64,000 bases of DNA from Rhodococcus globerulus NBRC 14531 (GCF_001894805.1 NZ_BCWX01000002.1:248001-312000); one strand, 5' to 3'; counted from the stretch's first letter, positions 32,467 through 42,215 are shown. Notes: a model not told the origin generated them from the sequence alone. Translations and numbers: made by a program.

Positions 32467-33702
32467 CTACAGAACTAACCAGAGCGCGCTGACTGCCCCG
32501 AGAAGGGTCAGTGGCGTCGTAGCTAGACCGAGCAGTGTGAAGGTTGCCAGCGTGGGCGCAGCGTCCACGCTGGTGGCCACTCGCCGCCACAGCATTGTTG
32601 CGAGTGAGCCGACGTAGGTCAGATTAGGGCCGAGGTTCACCCCGATCAGCATGGCCAGTACCAGGCCGGTCGGGGCCGAGGGGCCAAGGGCCGCGATCAT
32701 CAGCAAGGTGGCCGGCAGGTTGTTCACGAGGTTCGACGCGATCGCCGCGACCGCTGCCACCACGAGCAGCGAGACATAGCCGGTATCCGACGGCAGTATC
32801 CGTGCAACAGCGTCCCCGACGGGACCGTGTGCGACGCCTGCCACCACAACGCCGAGCACCAGCACAAATGCGCAGAACCACAGATCAGCCGCGTACACGA
32901 TGCGCTTCAGGTCGGTTCTGCGGCGACGGAGAGCGATCGCAGACAGCACTGCCGCGCCGGCGACGGCCACCCACGCCGGTTCGATGCCGACGAATCCCGA
33001 AGCGGCAAAGCCGAACAGCGTTGCGCCGATGATCGACAACGGCAGCACGGGTGCGGGGGAGTGACGGATTTCCGGAACCGGTCCGTCGGTTGTGTCCGCG
33101 CGCAGCTCCGATCGGAAGAACCATCGAAAGATCACGTACTCGATCACGATCGTCACGATCCACGGCAGCGCCATCAGGGCGGTGAAGTGCAGGAAGGTCA
33201 GTCCAGTTGCCGAAAACGCAATGAGATTGGTCAGATTGGAGACGGGCAGCAGGGTAGACGCCGAATTCGAGAGGTGCGCAGCGGCATACGAGTTCGGTTG
33301 TGGGCTGGCGTTGATGGATCGGGCGGCAACGATCACGGCCGGCGTGAGCAGCACGACCGTTGCATCGAGGCTCAGTACCGCGGTTGTCACGGCCGCTGCG
33401 CCGAAGACGTAGGTGAGCAGGCGGCGCGGATCGCGGCGCGAGCCTTGCCGCAGTAGCTGACTCACCCAGTGGAAGACACCGAGAGCGTCGGCGGCATGCG
33501 CGAGAATCAGCACCGCAACCAAGAACACGACGGTCGGTGCCATTGCTGTCACTTCATCGCGGGCTTCACCGACAGTGACCGCGCCGGCGAGAACCACGGC
33601 AATCGCGGCGGGGCCGGCTACCACGATCTCGGGCAGCCCGCGTGGGCGAACGATCGCGAACACGAGCACAACGCCGACCAGAATGATCGGAAGCAGACTC
33701 AC
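32467..33702 (-). CDS. ArsB/NhaD-type (SLC13-like) anion permease
   Basis: 411 residues, hydrophobic throughout with about ten to twelve membrane segments. The repeated motifs typical of the ion-transporter superfamily are present: SLDATVVLLTPAVI and LSNSASTLLPVSNLTNLIAF in the first half, NLVNNLPATLLMIAALG and GVNLGPNLTYVGSLATMLW in the second. Substrate could be arsenite, another oxyanion or Na+/H+; no arsenic genes are nearby, so this is left open. GTG start overlaps the stop of the DUF1697 gene, suggesting co-expression. Confidence 0.82.
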   Translation of the reverse strand: MSLLPIILVGVVLVFAIVRPRGLPEIVVAGPAAIAVVLAGAVTVGEARDEVTAMAPTVVFLVAVLILAHAADALGVFHWVSQLLRQGSRRDPRRLLTYVFGAAAVTTAVLSLDATVVLLTPAVIVAARSINASPQPNSYAAAHLSNSASTLLPVSNLTNLIAFSATGLTFLHFTALMALPWIVTIVIEYVIFRWFFRSELRADTTDGPVPEIRHSPAPVLPLSIIGATLFGFAASGFVGIEPAWVAVAGAAVLSAIALRRRRTDLKRIVYAADLWFCAFVLVLGVVVAGVAHGPVGDAVARILPSDTGYVSLLVVAAVAAIASNLVNNLPATLLMIAALGPSAPTGLVLAMLIGVNLGPNLTYVGSLATMLWRRVATSVDAAPTLATFTLLGLATTPLTLLGAVSALWLVL

Positions 33703-34226
33703 TTCAGAAGTTTGTGGAGTGTGTTCAGATTGCGGGTGGTGGTGTACGCCTTGAATTTCGGTTTACCGGTGTTCTTGCCGAAGGTGCTCTTGACGGTCAT
33801 ACCTTTCTCGACCTCCCAGTACAAAACGCCCTCACCCGGTGCTACCTGTTCGACTGCAGGGTCGAGCCCCGCGGCCGATTCGGCGAGCTCTGCGAGCACC
33901 GACGGCTCCGACGCGATCATCGCGTACGCGTGCCACCCTTCGCGGCCGGGGTCGAAGGGATATCCGTCGACGATGGCCTGCAGCGCTGCGGTGTCGAGCA
34001 CGAACACCCAGGCTTCGTACCCGAATTCGCGGTTGAGGGCGGTTTCGATGGTTTTCTTCAGCGCGGGCACATCGGCGCTGGTGCTGTCGAAGAGGACATT
34101 GCCTGACGCCAGGACCGTTTTCACACGCTCGAATCCGAGTTCTGTGAAGACGCGCGCAAGGTCCACCATCTTGATGTTGATACCGCCGACATTGATGCCG
34201 CGTAGCAGGGCCACGTACCGAGTCAT
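33699..34226 (-). CDS. DUF1697 family protein
   Basis: 175 residues from ATG 34226; the open frame extends into rnpB, but TATGGT (34233-34238, minus strand) lies exactly six bases before this ATG. The start MTRYVALLRGINVGGIN and the segment VLASGNVLFDS are the DUF1697 signature. Structure of relatives is a ferredoxin-like fold; function unknown. Divergent from rnpB and 4-base overlapped with the permease gene downstream. Confidence 0.9.
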   Translation of the reverse strand: MTRYVALLRGINVGGINIKMVDLARVFTELGFERVKTVLASGNVLFDSTSADVPALKKTIETALNREFGYEAWVFVLDTAALQAIVDGYPFDPGREGWHAYAMIASEPSVLAELAESAAGLDPAVEQVAPGEGVLYWEVEKGMTVKSTFGKNTGKPKFKAYTTTRNLNTLHKLLK

Positions 34227-34273
34227 ACAGCGACCATAGTTCGGGTCACCGACAGCCACCCGGTAACCTACTG
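34227..34273. promoter_or_regulatory. Shared divergent promoter of rnpB and the DUF1697 gene
   Basis: In 47 bases lie a plus-strand -10 TAACCT (34264-34269), about six bases before the expected 5' end of rnpB, and a minus-strand -10 TATGGT (34233-34238) for the DUF1697 gene. -35 elements are not obvious. Confidence 0.5.
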
Positions 34274-34697
<424 letters not shown>

Positions 34698-34723
34698 TGA
34701 CTTTCTCAAGGCTTCGCAATCGC

Positions 34724-34760
34724 ATACAACCCCCGCCGGCATGGCCGACGGGGGTTGTAT
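34724..34760. terminator. Bidirectional terminator after rnpB
   Basis: A 17-bp stem with one mismatch and a 3-base loop (ATACAACCCCCG... with ...CGGGGGTTGTAT). It ends rnpB and lies 22 bases past the stop of the small minus-strand gene at 34783-34875, so it can serve both. Confidence 0.9.
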
Positions 34761-34782
34761 GTCGTAGTTCGTGTGGCGGTTA

Positions 34783-34875
34783 TCAGATGGGCTTGATGAC
34801 CAACAGGGTCGCCCAGTAGGTCGCCGCGTCATGGCCCATGAGCGGGAGAAGGTAATCGTAAAGAATTGCGGACAT
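34783..34875 (-). CDS. Candidate 30-residue membrane-like protein of unknown function
   Basis: ATG at 34875 preceded by TTGGAG six bases upstream, ending in TGA at 34785-34783. The 30 residues begin MSAILYDYLLPLMGHDAA and end with a hydrophobic TYWATLLVIKPI, so a short amphipathic or membrane-inserted peptide is likely. A promoter-like pair (TTGTAG-N16-TATTCT, 34997 to 34970 on the minus strand) lies about 95 bases upstream and a strong terminator 22 bases downstream. These signals make it a good small-protein candidate although I know no homologue. Confidence 0.55.
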   Translation of the reverse strand: MSAILYDYLLPLMGHDAATYWATLLVIKPI

Positions 34876-34969
34876 TGCGCGCTCCAATTTCTGTTCGTAG
34901 CTTGTCGAGGGCGATCAAGCAGAACTCACCGTTCGATTGTCCGGTTTTCACCTGCCAGGCCAAGTCGAA

Positions 34970-34997
34970 AGAATAGCAGTCTCACAGCGATCTACAA
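34970..34997 (-). promoter_or_regulatory. Candidate promoter of the 30-residue protein gene
   Basis: On the minus strand TTGTAG (34997-34992) and TATTCT (34975-34970) are 16 bases apart, a fair SigA-type pair, leaving an untranslated leader of about 85-90 bases before the ATG at 34875. Confidence 0.35.
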
Positions 34998-35030
34998 GCC
35001 TGACTCCCACTGAAATGCCACACTGTATTC

Positions 35031-35216
35031 ATGACTGATGAAGATCGACTCTGGTACTTCGATGTGTCCGATGGTTCTGTCTCCCAAGGCAAGGGTCCCT
35101 CATCTTTGACGAGAATGGGGCCGTACCCTGATCGGGAGTCGGCAGAGCATGCACTGCAGATCGCCGCGGAACGCAACAAAGCCGCTGATCGGGCCGACGA
35201 CGACTGGAACAACTAA
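35031..35216 (+). CDS. Small SPOR-domain-like conserved protein
   Basis: 61 residues, acidic. The pattern LWYFDVSDGSVSQGKG...RMGPYPDRESAEHALQIAAERN resembles the short actinobacterial proteins annotated as SPOR-domain-containing, where an aromatic first strand is followed by a GPY turn and a helix. Role unknown, possibly peptidoglycan-related by analogy. It lies 9 bases upstream of the RNB ribonuclease gene, whose -10-like element begins in this gene's stop codon. Confidence 0.78.
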   Translation: MTDEDRLWYFDVSDGSVSQGKGPSSLTRMGPYPDRESAEHALQIAAERNKAADRADDDWNN

Positions 35217-35225
35217 GTTCGGTTT

Positions 35226-36677
35226 ATGCGCCGAATCGAAGGTGGAGGACGCGTGCCCCTAGGTCGAATAACGGTGCAGGGAATCGACTTCGGGACGATT
35301 CGGGCTGAGTTTTCGTTGCCCGACGCGTTCGGCAGTGCGGCGATGGTCGAGGCCGAGAATGCCCGAGATCGCCATGCGGACGGCCGACTGGACGCTACGC
35401 ACATCGAGTTCGTCACCATCGATCCGCCCGGATCGATGGATCTCGATCAGGCAGTGCATCTGGAGAAGTCAGCAGACGGCTTTGTCGTCCACTACGCCAT
35501 CGCGGACGTTGCCGCGGTGGTGGTTCCGGGCGCCGCGCTCGACGTCGAAACCCGGAGGCGGGGCCAAACCTTTTATCTCCCGGACGGTTCCGTACCCCTG
35601 CATCCGCGTGTGTTGTCGGAAGGTTCGGCCAGCCTCTTGCCGGACGTGGTTCGTCCGGCAGCGCTCTGGCGAATCGAACTCGACGTCAACGCCGAACCGA
35701 CGTCGTGGTCCGTAACCCGAGCCCTCGTGAAATCCGTGGCGCGTCTGGACTATTCGACGGTTCAGGCCGACGCCGAGGCCGGCACCTTGCACCCCTCGAT
35801 TGCGGCGCTGCCGGAATTCGGCCGTCTCCGCGGTGACTCGGCGGTAGCCCGGGGCGCCATCGAGTTGAAGTTGCCGGAGCAGTCCGTGGTGCGGGAAGAA
35901 GCCGGACCGGATCAATCCGGTCGGTGGCGAATTGTGTTGGAACCGCGGACGGAAGCCGACGACTGGAATGCCGAAGTGTCTCTGTTGACCGGGATGTGCG
36001 CCGGCCGAATGATGATCGACGCAGGTGTCGGATTGTTGCGGACGTTGCCGCCGGCCGAGCAATCGGCAGTGGACACGTTGCGGAGAACTGCGGTTGCGCT
36101 GGGTATTACGTGGCCGCCGGGCAAGACGGTGGGGCAGATTCTTGCCGGACTCGACGCGCAGGAGCCGTCCACGATGGCCTTGATGTCGGTAGCGCCGTCT
36201 TTGCTGCGCGGCGCCGACTATGCGGCGTTCGACGGCCAATTGCCCGATCTGACAGTGCATGCGGGCATCGGCGCGCCCTACGCTCACGTGACTGCTCCGC
36301 TGCGCCGGCTGTCCGATCGATTCAGTACCGAGATATGTCTGGCGATCAGTGCTGGTACGCCCGTACCGGATTGGGTGCGGACCGCGTTGCCTGAATTGCC
36401 GCCGATCATGAGCGGATCGGATTCCGTCGCGAACAAGGTGGATCGCGCATGTATCGATCTGACCGAGGTGACGTTGCTCGAGGGCCGCGTCGGCGAGGTA
36501 TTCGATGCTGTGGTGATGCGATCCAAGGACGGCAAGCGCGCTGCCGAGGTGTTCATACCGTCGGTGACCGTGATCGCCAAGTGCGTCGGCACTCCCGACG
36601 ACGGTGAGCGGGTGAAGGTGCGACTCACCGCCGTCGACACAGCTAAGCGGACTGTGGAGTTCAGCTTCCCGGCATAG
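35226..36677 (+). CDS. RNB-domain (RNase II/R-type) ribonuclease
   Basis: 483 residues from ATG 35226. RNB catalytic domain with FVTIDPPGSMDLDQAVHLE (metal-binding aspartates, about 63-81), HYAIADVAAVV, GQTFYLPDGSVPLHPRVLSEG, and the C-terminal APYAHVTAPLRRLSDRF signature. It degrades RNA 3' to 5'. It lacks the S1 and cold-shock domains of RNase R, so it is the short actinobacterial form. Start uncertain: TAAGTT lies six bases before ATG 35226 (leaderless), while GGAGG lies four bases before GTG 35253 (nine residues shorter). Confidence 0.88.
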   Translation: MRRIEGGGRVPLGRITVQGIDFGTIRAEFSLPDAFGSAAMVEAENARDRHADGRLDATHIEFVTIDPPGSMDLDQAVHLEKSADGFVVHYAIADVAAVVVPGAALDVETRRRGQTFYLPDGSVPLHPRVLSEGSASLLPDVVRPAALWRIELDVNAEPTSWSVTRALVKSVARLDYSTVQADAEAGTLHPSIAALPEFGRLRGDSAVARGAIELKLPEQSVVREEAGPDQSGRWRIVLEPRTEADDWNAEVSLLTGMCAGRMMIDAGVGLLRTLPPAEQSAVDTLRRTAVALGITWPPGKTVGQILAGLDAQEPSTMALMSVAPSLLRGADYAAFDGQLPDLTVHAGIGAPYAHVTAPLRRLSDRFSTEICLAISAGTPVPDWVRTALPELPPIMSGSDSVANKVDRACIDLTEVTLLEGRVGEVFDAVVMRSKDGKRAAEVFIPSVTVIAKCVGTPDDGERVKVRLTAVDTAKRTVEFSFPA

Positions 36678-36684
36678 AGCCGAG

Positions 36685-37656
36685 TTACCGGTAGGAGTCT
36701 GTTGCCTCGAGCAGGTGATGGGTGATGCCGGGTTCCATCGCGGAATGGCCGGCGTCGTCGACGATGACGAGCTTCGACTCCGGCCAGGTGTTATGGAGGT
36801 CCCAGGCGCTGGTGGCGGGGCAGACGACGTCGTAGCGGCCTTGCACGATTGTTCCGGGAATGCCGTGCAGGGCCGAACTCTTGGTCAGCAGTTGAGCTTC
36901 GTCGATGAAGCCGGCATTGACGAAGTAGTGGTTCTCGATCCGCGCGAAAGCCAGGGCAAAGCGTACTTCGGAGTTCTCCTCGACCTTCTCCGGTTTCGGG
37001 ATCAGGAAGCTTGTCGAACCCTCCCATGCGGACCAGGCGACAGCGGCGCGCTCTGCCACATCCGCGTCGTCGGAATGCAGGAGGCGGTGGTAGACCGCAA
37101 CCAGATCATCGCCGCGCTCGTTCTCGGGTACCGGTTCGAGGAACTTGGCCCAGCGTTCGGGGAACATATGACCCGCTCCGCCGTTGTAGTACCAGTCGAT
37201 TTCGCTTCGGCGCAGGAGGAATATCCCGCGCAGCACGAGTTCGGTGACCCGAGTCGGGAAGGTTTCGGCATAGGCGAGTGCGAGAGTCGAACCCCACGAC
37301 CCGCCGAACACCATCCACTTCTCGATTCCGAGATGCTCGCGTAGGGCTTCGATGTCGTGCAGCAGTTTGCCGGTGGTGTTGACCGACAGATCGGCGCCGT
37401 CGGCGACGTGCGGCGTCGACCGACCGCATCCGCGCTGGTCGAGAAGGATGATCCGGTATGCGTCGGGATCGAAGAACTGCCGCAGCGACGGGTGTGTCCC
37501 ACCGCCGGGGCCGCCGTGCAGGAATACGACGGGTTTGCCGTCGGGGTTTCCGCTGATCTCCCAGTACATGCGTTGGCCGTCGCCGACGTCGAGAAAGCCC
37601 GACGTGTGTGGCTCGATCGGGGGATAGAGTTCGCGGAGTTCACCGGTTTCGGTCAT
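36685..37656 (-). CDS. pip: Proline iminopeptidase (alpha/beta hydrolase, S33)
   Basis: 323 residues from ATG 37656, which overlaps the upstream lipoprotein stop by one base (TGATG). MTETGELRELYPPIEPHTSGFLDV at the start continues into the oxyanion HGGPGGG, LLDQRGCGRS, and nucleophile elbow GGSWGSTLALAYA, all diagnostic of prolyl aminopeptidases. The catalytic His is in DDAGHSAMEPG near the end. It releases N-terminal proline from peptides. The 3' end faces the ribonuclease gene with a 7-base gap. Confidence 0.94.
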   Translation of the reverse strand: MTETGELRELYPPIEPHTSGFLDVGDGQRMYWEISGNPDGKPVVFLHGGPGGGTHPSLRQFFDPDAYRIILLDQRGCGRSTPHVADGADLSVNTTGKLLHDIEALREHLGIEKWMVFGGSWGSTLALAYAETFPTRVTELVLRGIFLLRRSEIDWYYNGGAGHMFPERWAKFLEPVPENERGDDLVAVYHRLLHSDDADVAERAAVAWSAWEGSTSFLIPKPEKVEENSEVRFALAFARIENHYFVNAGFIDEAQLLTKSSALHGIPGTIVQGRYDVVCPATSAWDLHNTWPESKLVIVDDAGHSAMEPGITHHLLEATDSYR

Positions 37657-38087
37657 CAGAAACCGACCATGCCCGAAGCGAGGTCGGGGATCTCCAGCGC
37701 GTACAGCGCGCCATCCCGGATTTCCGGGCACGTGGCCGCCATCGCCGTGTCGACGCGATCACGATGCGCAGCAAGGTCGATCAGATTGATGCCGTTCTGG
37801 CTCGCCCAGGACCCGACCAGGAGGTTGAGCGCGCCCTTGCCGAGCGTCGGGGTGACTGTTCGCCAATTCTGCAGTTCGGCTTCCATGTCCGAGCACAGCT
37901 GCTGCACCTGCGCTTCGGTGAACGTGCCCGCCGCGGCAGCGGTCGTGGTTGCCGCGGCCGATGTGGTCGGTGTTGCCGAGCTGGGCGCGGGAGAGGTTGT
38001 GGTCCCTCCCGCGCATCCGCTCAGAACCGTCACGAGAGCAGCCGAACCAACAACGGCAGCTGTGAAATGACGACGGTTACCGATCAT
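37656..38087 (-). CDS. Small secreted lipoprotein, unknown function
   Basis: 143 residues. Signal with TAAVVGSAALVTVLSGC: lipobox VLSGC with Cys25, then a Thr/Ala/Pro-rich linker and a globular domain with two further cysteines (QLCSDMEAE and AATCPEIRD) that may form a disulphide. No known family recognised. Its stop overlaps the proline iminopeptidase start by one base, so the two are co-translated. Confidence 0.75.
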   Translation of the reverse strand: MIGNRRHFTAAVVGSAALVTVLSGCAGGTTTSPAPSSATPTTSAAATTTAAAAGTFTEAQVQQLCSDMEAELQNWRTVTPTLGKGALNLLVGSWASQNGINLIDLAAHRDRVDTAMAATCPEIRDGALYALEIPDLASGMVGF

Positions 38088-38141
38088 GAACGCACCCCTG
38101 AATTTCTTTTCGAGAGACAGGCGGCGTTCGCCGGTCTCGGA

Positions 38142-38987
38142 TCAGAAACTGTGCTCGACGGCTGGGAAGGCGCCTGTGCGAACTTCTGATGCATAGGCTG
38201 CGGCCGCGGAGCGCAGTTCGTCACCGACGTTACCGAAACGCTTGACGAACTTGGCTGTCTTACCGCTCGTGTAGCCGGCCATGTCCTGCCAGACGAGGAC
38301 CTGGGCGTCGCATTCGTTGCCCGCCCCGATGCCGACGGTGGGGATGGTCAATTTGCGTGTGACCTGGCCCGCGATGTCAGCCGGAACCATTTCCATGACC
38401 ACCGAGAAAGCGCCGGCTTCCTGCACGGCAATGGCGTCCGCCACAAGTTGGTCGGCACCGTCGCCGCGGCCTTGGACGCGGAATCCGCCGAGCGAGTTGA
38501 CGCTCTGCGGGGTGAAGCCGACGTGCGCCATGACGGGAATACCGGCAGCAGTGATAGCGGCAATCTGCTTGGTCATCCGCTCGCCGCCCTCGAGCTTCAC
38601 GGCGTGGGCGAGGCCCTCTTTCATGAAGCGGGTGGCAGTTGCCAGAGCCTGTTCGGCGGAGGCTTCGTAGGTGCCGAACGGGAGGTCGGCAACAACCAGT
38701 GCGTGGGGTGCGCCGCGAACTACACCGCGAACCAGCGGGAGAAGTTCGTCGACGGTGATCGGCACCGTCGTGTCGTAGCCGTATACGACATTGGCGGCGG
38801 AATCACCGACGAGGAGAACCGGAATGCCGGCTTCTTCGAAGATTCGGGCCGTCGAGTAGTCGTAGGCCGTGAGCATCGACCAACGTTCGCCGTTCTGCTT
38901 CATCTCGGCGAGGTGATGGACGCGGGTCTTGCGCATAGGAGCAGCCGGGGTAGCAGCTGCAGAACCGTACAGAGGAGTCTCGGACAT
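38142..38987 (-). CDS. panB: 3-methyl-2-oxobutanoate hydroxymethyltransferase (ketopantoate synthase)
   Basis: 281 residues. After a 25-residue variable N-terminus come the PanB signatures: [41 protein letters not shown] (metal-binding Asp), [22 protein letters not shown] and [13 protein letters not shown]. It transfers a hydroxymethyl group from methylene-THF to ketoisovalerate, the first step of pantothenate (CoA) synthesis. ATG start with AAAGGGA upstream. Divergent from the caeA-like gene, as Rv2225/Rv2224c. Confidence 0.96.
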   Translation of the reverse strand: MSETPLYGSAAATPAAPMRKTRVHHLAEMKQNGERWSMLTAYDYSTARIFEEAGIPVLLVGDSAANVVYGYDTTVPITVDELLPLVRGVVRGAPHALVVADLPFGTYEASAEQALATATRFMKEGLAHAVKLEGGERMTKQIAAITAAGIPVMAHVGFTPQSVNSLGGFRVQGRGDGADQLVADAIAVQEAGAFSVVMEMVPADIAGQVTRKLTIPTVGIGAGNECDAQVLVWQDMAGYTSGKTAKFVKRFGNVGDELRSAAAAYASEVRTGAFPAVEHSF

Positions 38988-39120
38988 CGTTGTCCCTTTC
39001 GTGCCTCGAGGCCTTAGGCGTTGATTGCCGTCGGGTCCCCGGGTGTGGGTGATGACACGATCAGTCTGCCACCGGAAACCGTCGGTGCGAATAGCAAAAC
39101 CTGGTGCGATGGGTCACATC

Positions 39121-39158
39121 GGTTACCAGCCATCCGAAGTAGCGAATGGCTGGTAACC
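39121..39158. repeat. Perfect 13-bp inverted repeat in the panB/caeA-like divergent region
   Basis: GGTTACCAGCCAT (39121-39133) and its exact complement (39146-39158) enclose 12 bases, ending 25 bases before the caeA-like start codon. It could be an operator or a 5'-leader hairpin. Confidence 0.7.
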
Positions 39159-39183
39159 GCTGTTTCCTGGCACCATCGACGGT

Positions 39184-40767
39184 ATGTCGAAGTTAGTTCG
39201 CCTCTCCGGTGTGTGTGCCGCAAGCGTCGCTGCTCTCCTGTTAGTTGCCGGTTGCACTGTTGCCGACGGCGACAATCCCTCCACCGATTCTTCAGGGTCC
39301 GGAACCTCTGCGGCACCCGCTTCGGTTCCGGCAGGGTTGGAGAAGTTCTACGAGCAGACCCTCGACTGGGGTTCGTGCGAACGATTTGCCACGCCAGGTG
39401 ATTCGCCGCTCAGTAGTTCGGTCGACTGCGCCGCGGTGACGGTTCCCGTCGACTATGCGAATCCGACCGGAGACACGGCGCAGGTTGTCATCTCGCGAGC
39501 GGCAGCGACGGGGGATCGAATCGGATCGCTGCTGATCAATCCAGGTGGACCGGGTGCATCGGGGCTGGCGATGGCAACCCAGGGCTCCAGGACACAGCTC
39601 GCCGAGCGCTTCGACCGGATCGGGTTCGATCCGCGGGGCGTGGGTGCGTCGACGCCTCAGGTGCGCTGCCTGACGCCGGCGGAGTTCGATGCCGAGCGCG
39701 CGGATGTCGATATCGACATGACGCCCGAAGGGATTGCCGACGCGGAGCAGGACAGCAAGGACTACGCCGCCGCGTGCGTGGCGAACACCGGAACCGACTT
39801 CCTCGCCCACGTCGGCACGTATGAAGTGGTGCGCGATATGGACGTGATCCGCGGTGCGCTCGGTGATTCCGAGTTGAACTTCCTCGGGTTCTCGTACGGG
39901 ACGCGAATCGGTTCGACCTACGCCGAAACCTTCCCGCAGAACGTTCGGGCGATGGTGCTCGACGGCGCGTTGGATCCGAATCAGGACGTCGTCGACGAAG
40001 TTGTACTGCAAGGAGAGGGCTTCCAGGTCGCGTTCGACGCCTTTGTCGCCGACTGCGTGTCGCAGCGGGACTGCCCGCTCGGAAGTGATCCGGCGCAGGC
40101 GCGCGAGAGATTGCAGGCGTTGCTGGAACCGCTGATCGACAACCCTGCCGACACCACGGATCCGCGCGGTCTCAGCTACGGGGACGCGATCACCGGTGTG
40201 CAGCAGGCGCTGTATTCACAGCAGTTGTGGACCACGTTGCGGATGGGGCTGTCCGGCCTGGCGGACGGCCGGGGTGATGCGCTGTTGAGTTTGGCCGACC
40301 AGTACGAGGGGCGAAATGACGACGGCACGTATTCCAATATCAACGATGCGTTCAATGCCATCCGGTGCGTCGACGATCCGGCTACAACCGATCGGGCAGA
40401 AGCCGGTGAGGCCGACACGCGGTATCGCGAGGCCGCACCGTTCCTCGACGACGGCCGAGGCACCGGTCAGGCGCCGCTGGATCTGTGTGCGTTCTGGCCG
40501 GTCCCGGCGACGGGCAGTCCGCATGAGCTCGATCCGCAGGCTCTGGCCGATGCCGGCCTCCCGACGCTGGTCGTCGTGTCGACGACGCAGGATCCGGCTA
40601 CTCCGTATCAGGCCGGCGTGGATCTCGCGAAGCAACTCGGGGCCGCGCTCATCACGTTCGAGGGAACACAGCACACCGTTGTTCTGGACGGCGAACCGTG
40701 CGTCGACGACGCGGTCGTCAACTACCTCGTCTACCTGAAGGTCCCGGAGGACGGCCTGACATGTTAG
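39184..40767 (+). CDS. caeA: Secreted lipoprotein serine peptidase, CaeA/Hip1-like
   Basis: 527 residues. Lipobox LVAGC with Cys24 follows a basic N-terminus, so it is cell-wall anchored. Alpha/beta hydrolase domain with oxyanion NPGGPGASG, GFDPRGVGAST, nucleophile Ser237 in GFSYGTRIG, and a C-terminal TAP-like domain carrying the catalytic Asp (STTQDPATPY) and His (EGTQHTVV). The family (M. tuberculosis Rv2224c) cleaves peptides and esters and affects envelope integrity. A perfect 13-bp inverted repeat lies just upstream. GlnA2 and GlnE follow on the same strand as in mycobacteria. Confidence 0.9.
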   Translation: MSKLVRLSGVCAASVAALLLVAGCTVADGDNPSTDSSGSGTSAAPASVPAGLEKFYEQTLDWGSCERFATPGDSPLSSSVDCAAVTVPVDYANPTGDTAQVVISRAAATGDRIGSLLINPGGPGASGLAMATQGSRTQLAERFDRIGFDPRGVGASTPQVRCLTPAEFDAERADVDIDMTPEGIADAEQDSKDYAAACVANTGTDFLAHVGTYEVVRDMDVIRGALGDSELNFLGFSYGTRIGSTYAETFPQNVRAMVLDGALDPNQDVVDEVVLQGEGFQVAFDAFVADCVSQRDCPLGSDPAQARERLQALLEPLIDNPADTTDPRGLSYGDAITGVQQALYSQQLWTTLRMGLSGLADGRGDALLSLADQYEGRNDDGTYSNINDAFNAIRCVDDPATTDRAEAGEADTRYREAAPFLDDGRGTGQAPLDLCAFWPVPATGSPHELDPQALADAGLPTLVVVSTTQDPATPYQAGVDLAKQLGAALITFEGTQHTVVLDGEPCVDDAVVNYLVYLKVPEDGLTC

Positions 40768-40835
40768 CGCCTGTAGGCCCGCATGCAGGGGCTATGTGAG
40801 AGTGACGCATCACTCGGGTAACTCGTGCCGCTGAT

Positions 40836-40851
40836 GTAACACAGATTTAAC
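40836..40851 (+). promoter_or_regulatory. Possible GlnR-type box upstream of glnA2
   Basis: GTAAC-N6-TTAAC, 24 bases before the glnA2 start, partly fits the actinobacterial GlnR pattern gTnAc-N6-GaAAc. The second half is imperfect, and its overlap with the -35 region would favour repression rather than activation. Confidence 0.25.
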
Positions 40852-40874
40852 GTGGCTTGCTTACTCTCGCGTGC

Positions 40875-42215
40875 ATGGATCGCCAAAAAGAATTCGTGCT
40901 TCGTACCCTGGAAGAGCGCGACATTCGGTTCGTCCGCTTGTGGTTCACCGACGTTCTCGGTTACCTCAAATCGGTGGCGATCGCCCCCGCGGAACTCGAA
41001 GGTGCCTTCGAAGAGGGAATCGGTTTCGACGGTTCCGCCATCGAGGGATTCGCCCGAGTGTCCGAAGCGGACACCGTTGCCCGCCCTGACGCGTCGACTT
41101 TCCAGATCCTGCCGTGGGCGCACAAGGACGGCGCGCAGCATTCGGCTCGCATGTTCTGCGACATCACCAACCCGGACGGTTCGCCGTCGTGGGCTGACCC
41201 GAGGCACGTGCTGCGTCGTCAGCTGAGCAAGGCCAGTGACCTGGGCTTCAGTTGCTACGTGCATCCCGAGATCGAGTTCTTCCTCCTCGAGAACGGTCCC
41301 TTGGACGGCACTCCGCCGATCCCGGCCGATTCCGGTGGCTACTTCGATCAGGCCGTGCACGATTCGGCTCCCAACTTCCGTCGTCACGCGATCGACGCTC
41401 TCGAGTCCATGGGGATCTCGGTCGAGTTCAGCCATCACGAGGCCGCTCCCGGGCAGCAGGAGATCGATCTCCGCTACGCCGACGCGTTGTCCATGGCCGA
41501 CAACGTGATGACGTTCCGGTACGTCGTCAAGGAGGTCGCGATCGGCGAAGGCGTGCGGGCGAGCTTCATGCCCAAGCCGTTCAGCGATCAGGCCGGTTCG
41601 GCGATGCACACGCACATGAGCCTGTTCGAAGGCGACACGAACGCGTTCCACAACCCGGACGATCCGATGCAGCTCTCGGAGACCGGCAAGGCATTCATCG
41701 CCGGCATTCTCGAGCACGCCAACGAGATCAGTGCCGTCACGAACCAGTGGGTCAACTCCTACAAGCGCCTGGTCCACGGCGGCGAGGCTCCGACGGCAGC
41801 GTCGTGGGGACCCTCCAACCGCTCGGCGCTGATCCGCGTGCCGATGTACACGCCGAACAAGGCGTCGTCGCGTCGTGTCGAGATCCGCAGCCCAGATTCG
41901 GCATGCAACCCGTACCTGACGTTTGCGGTGCTGCTCGCGGCCGGTCTGCGCGGCATCGAGAAGGGCTACACCTTGCCTCCCGAGGCCGAGGACGACGTGT
42001 GGTCGTTGACCTCCGCCGAGCGTCGCGCCATGGGGTACAAGGAATTGCCGAGCAACCTCGACGGTGCTCTGCGCGAGATGGAGAAGTCGGAGCTGGTGGC
42101 CGAGGCTCTCGGCGAGCACGTTTTCGACTTCTTCCTGCGGAACAAGCGGCGTGAATGGGAGGAATACCGCAGCCACGTGACGCCGTTCGAGCTCAAGACC
42201 TACCTCGGCCTGTGA
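40875..42215 (+). CDS. glnA2: Glutamine synthetase GlnA2-like (type I)
   Basis: 446 residues from ATG 40875, the same length as M. tuberculosis GlnA2. TACTCT (40862-40867) lies seven bases before the ATG, deciding it over the longer frame from 40857. Signatures: [21 protein letters not shown], the ATP-binding [18 protein letters not shown] and NRSALIRVP. At the place where adenylylated enzymes have NLYDLPPE this protein reads [14 protein letters not shown], so the adenylylated Tyr seems absent. It makes glutamine, or a gamma-glutamyl amide, from glutamate. Its stop overlaps the glnE start by one base. Confidence 0.92.
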   Translation: MDRQKEFVLRTLEERDIRFVRLWFTDVLGYLKSVAIAPAELEGAFEEGIGFDGSAIEGFARVSEADTVARPDASTFQILPWAHKDGAQHSARMFCDITNPDGSPSWADPRHVLRRQLSKASDLGFSCYVHPEIEFFLLENGPLDGTPPIPADSGGYFDQAVHDSAPNFRRHAIDALESMGISVEFSHHEAAPGQQEIDLRYADALSMADNVMTFRYVVKEVAIGEGVRASFMPKPFSDQAGSAMHTHMSLFEGDTNAFHNPDDPMQLSETGKAFIAGILEHANEISAVTNQWVNSYKRLVHGGEAPTAASWGPSNRSALIRVPMYTPNKASSRRVEIRSPDSACNPYLTFAVLLAAGLRGIEKGYTLPPEAEDDVWSLTSAERRAMGYKELPSNLDGALREMEKSELVAEALGEHVFDFFLRNKRREWEEYRSHVTPFELKTYLGL

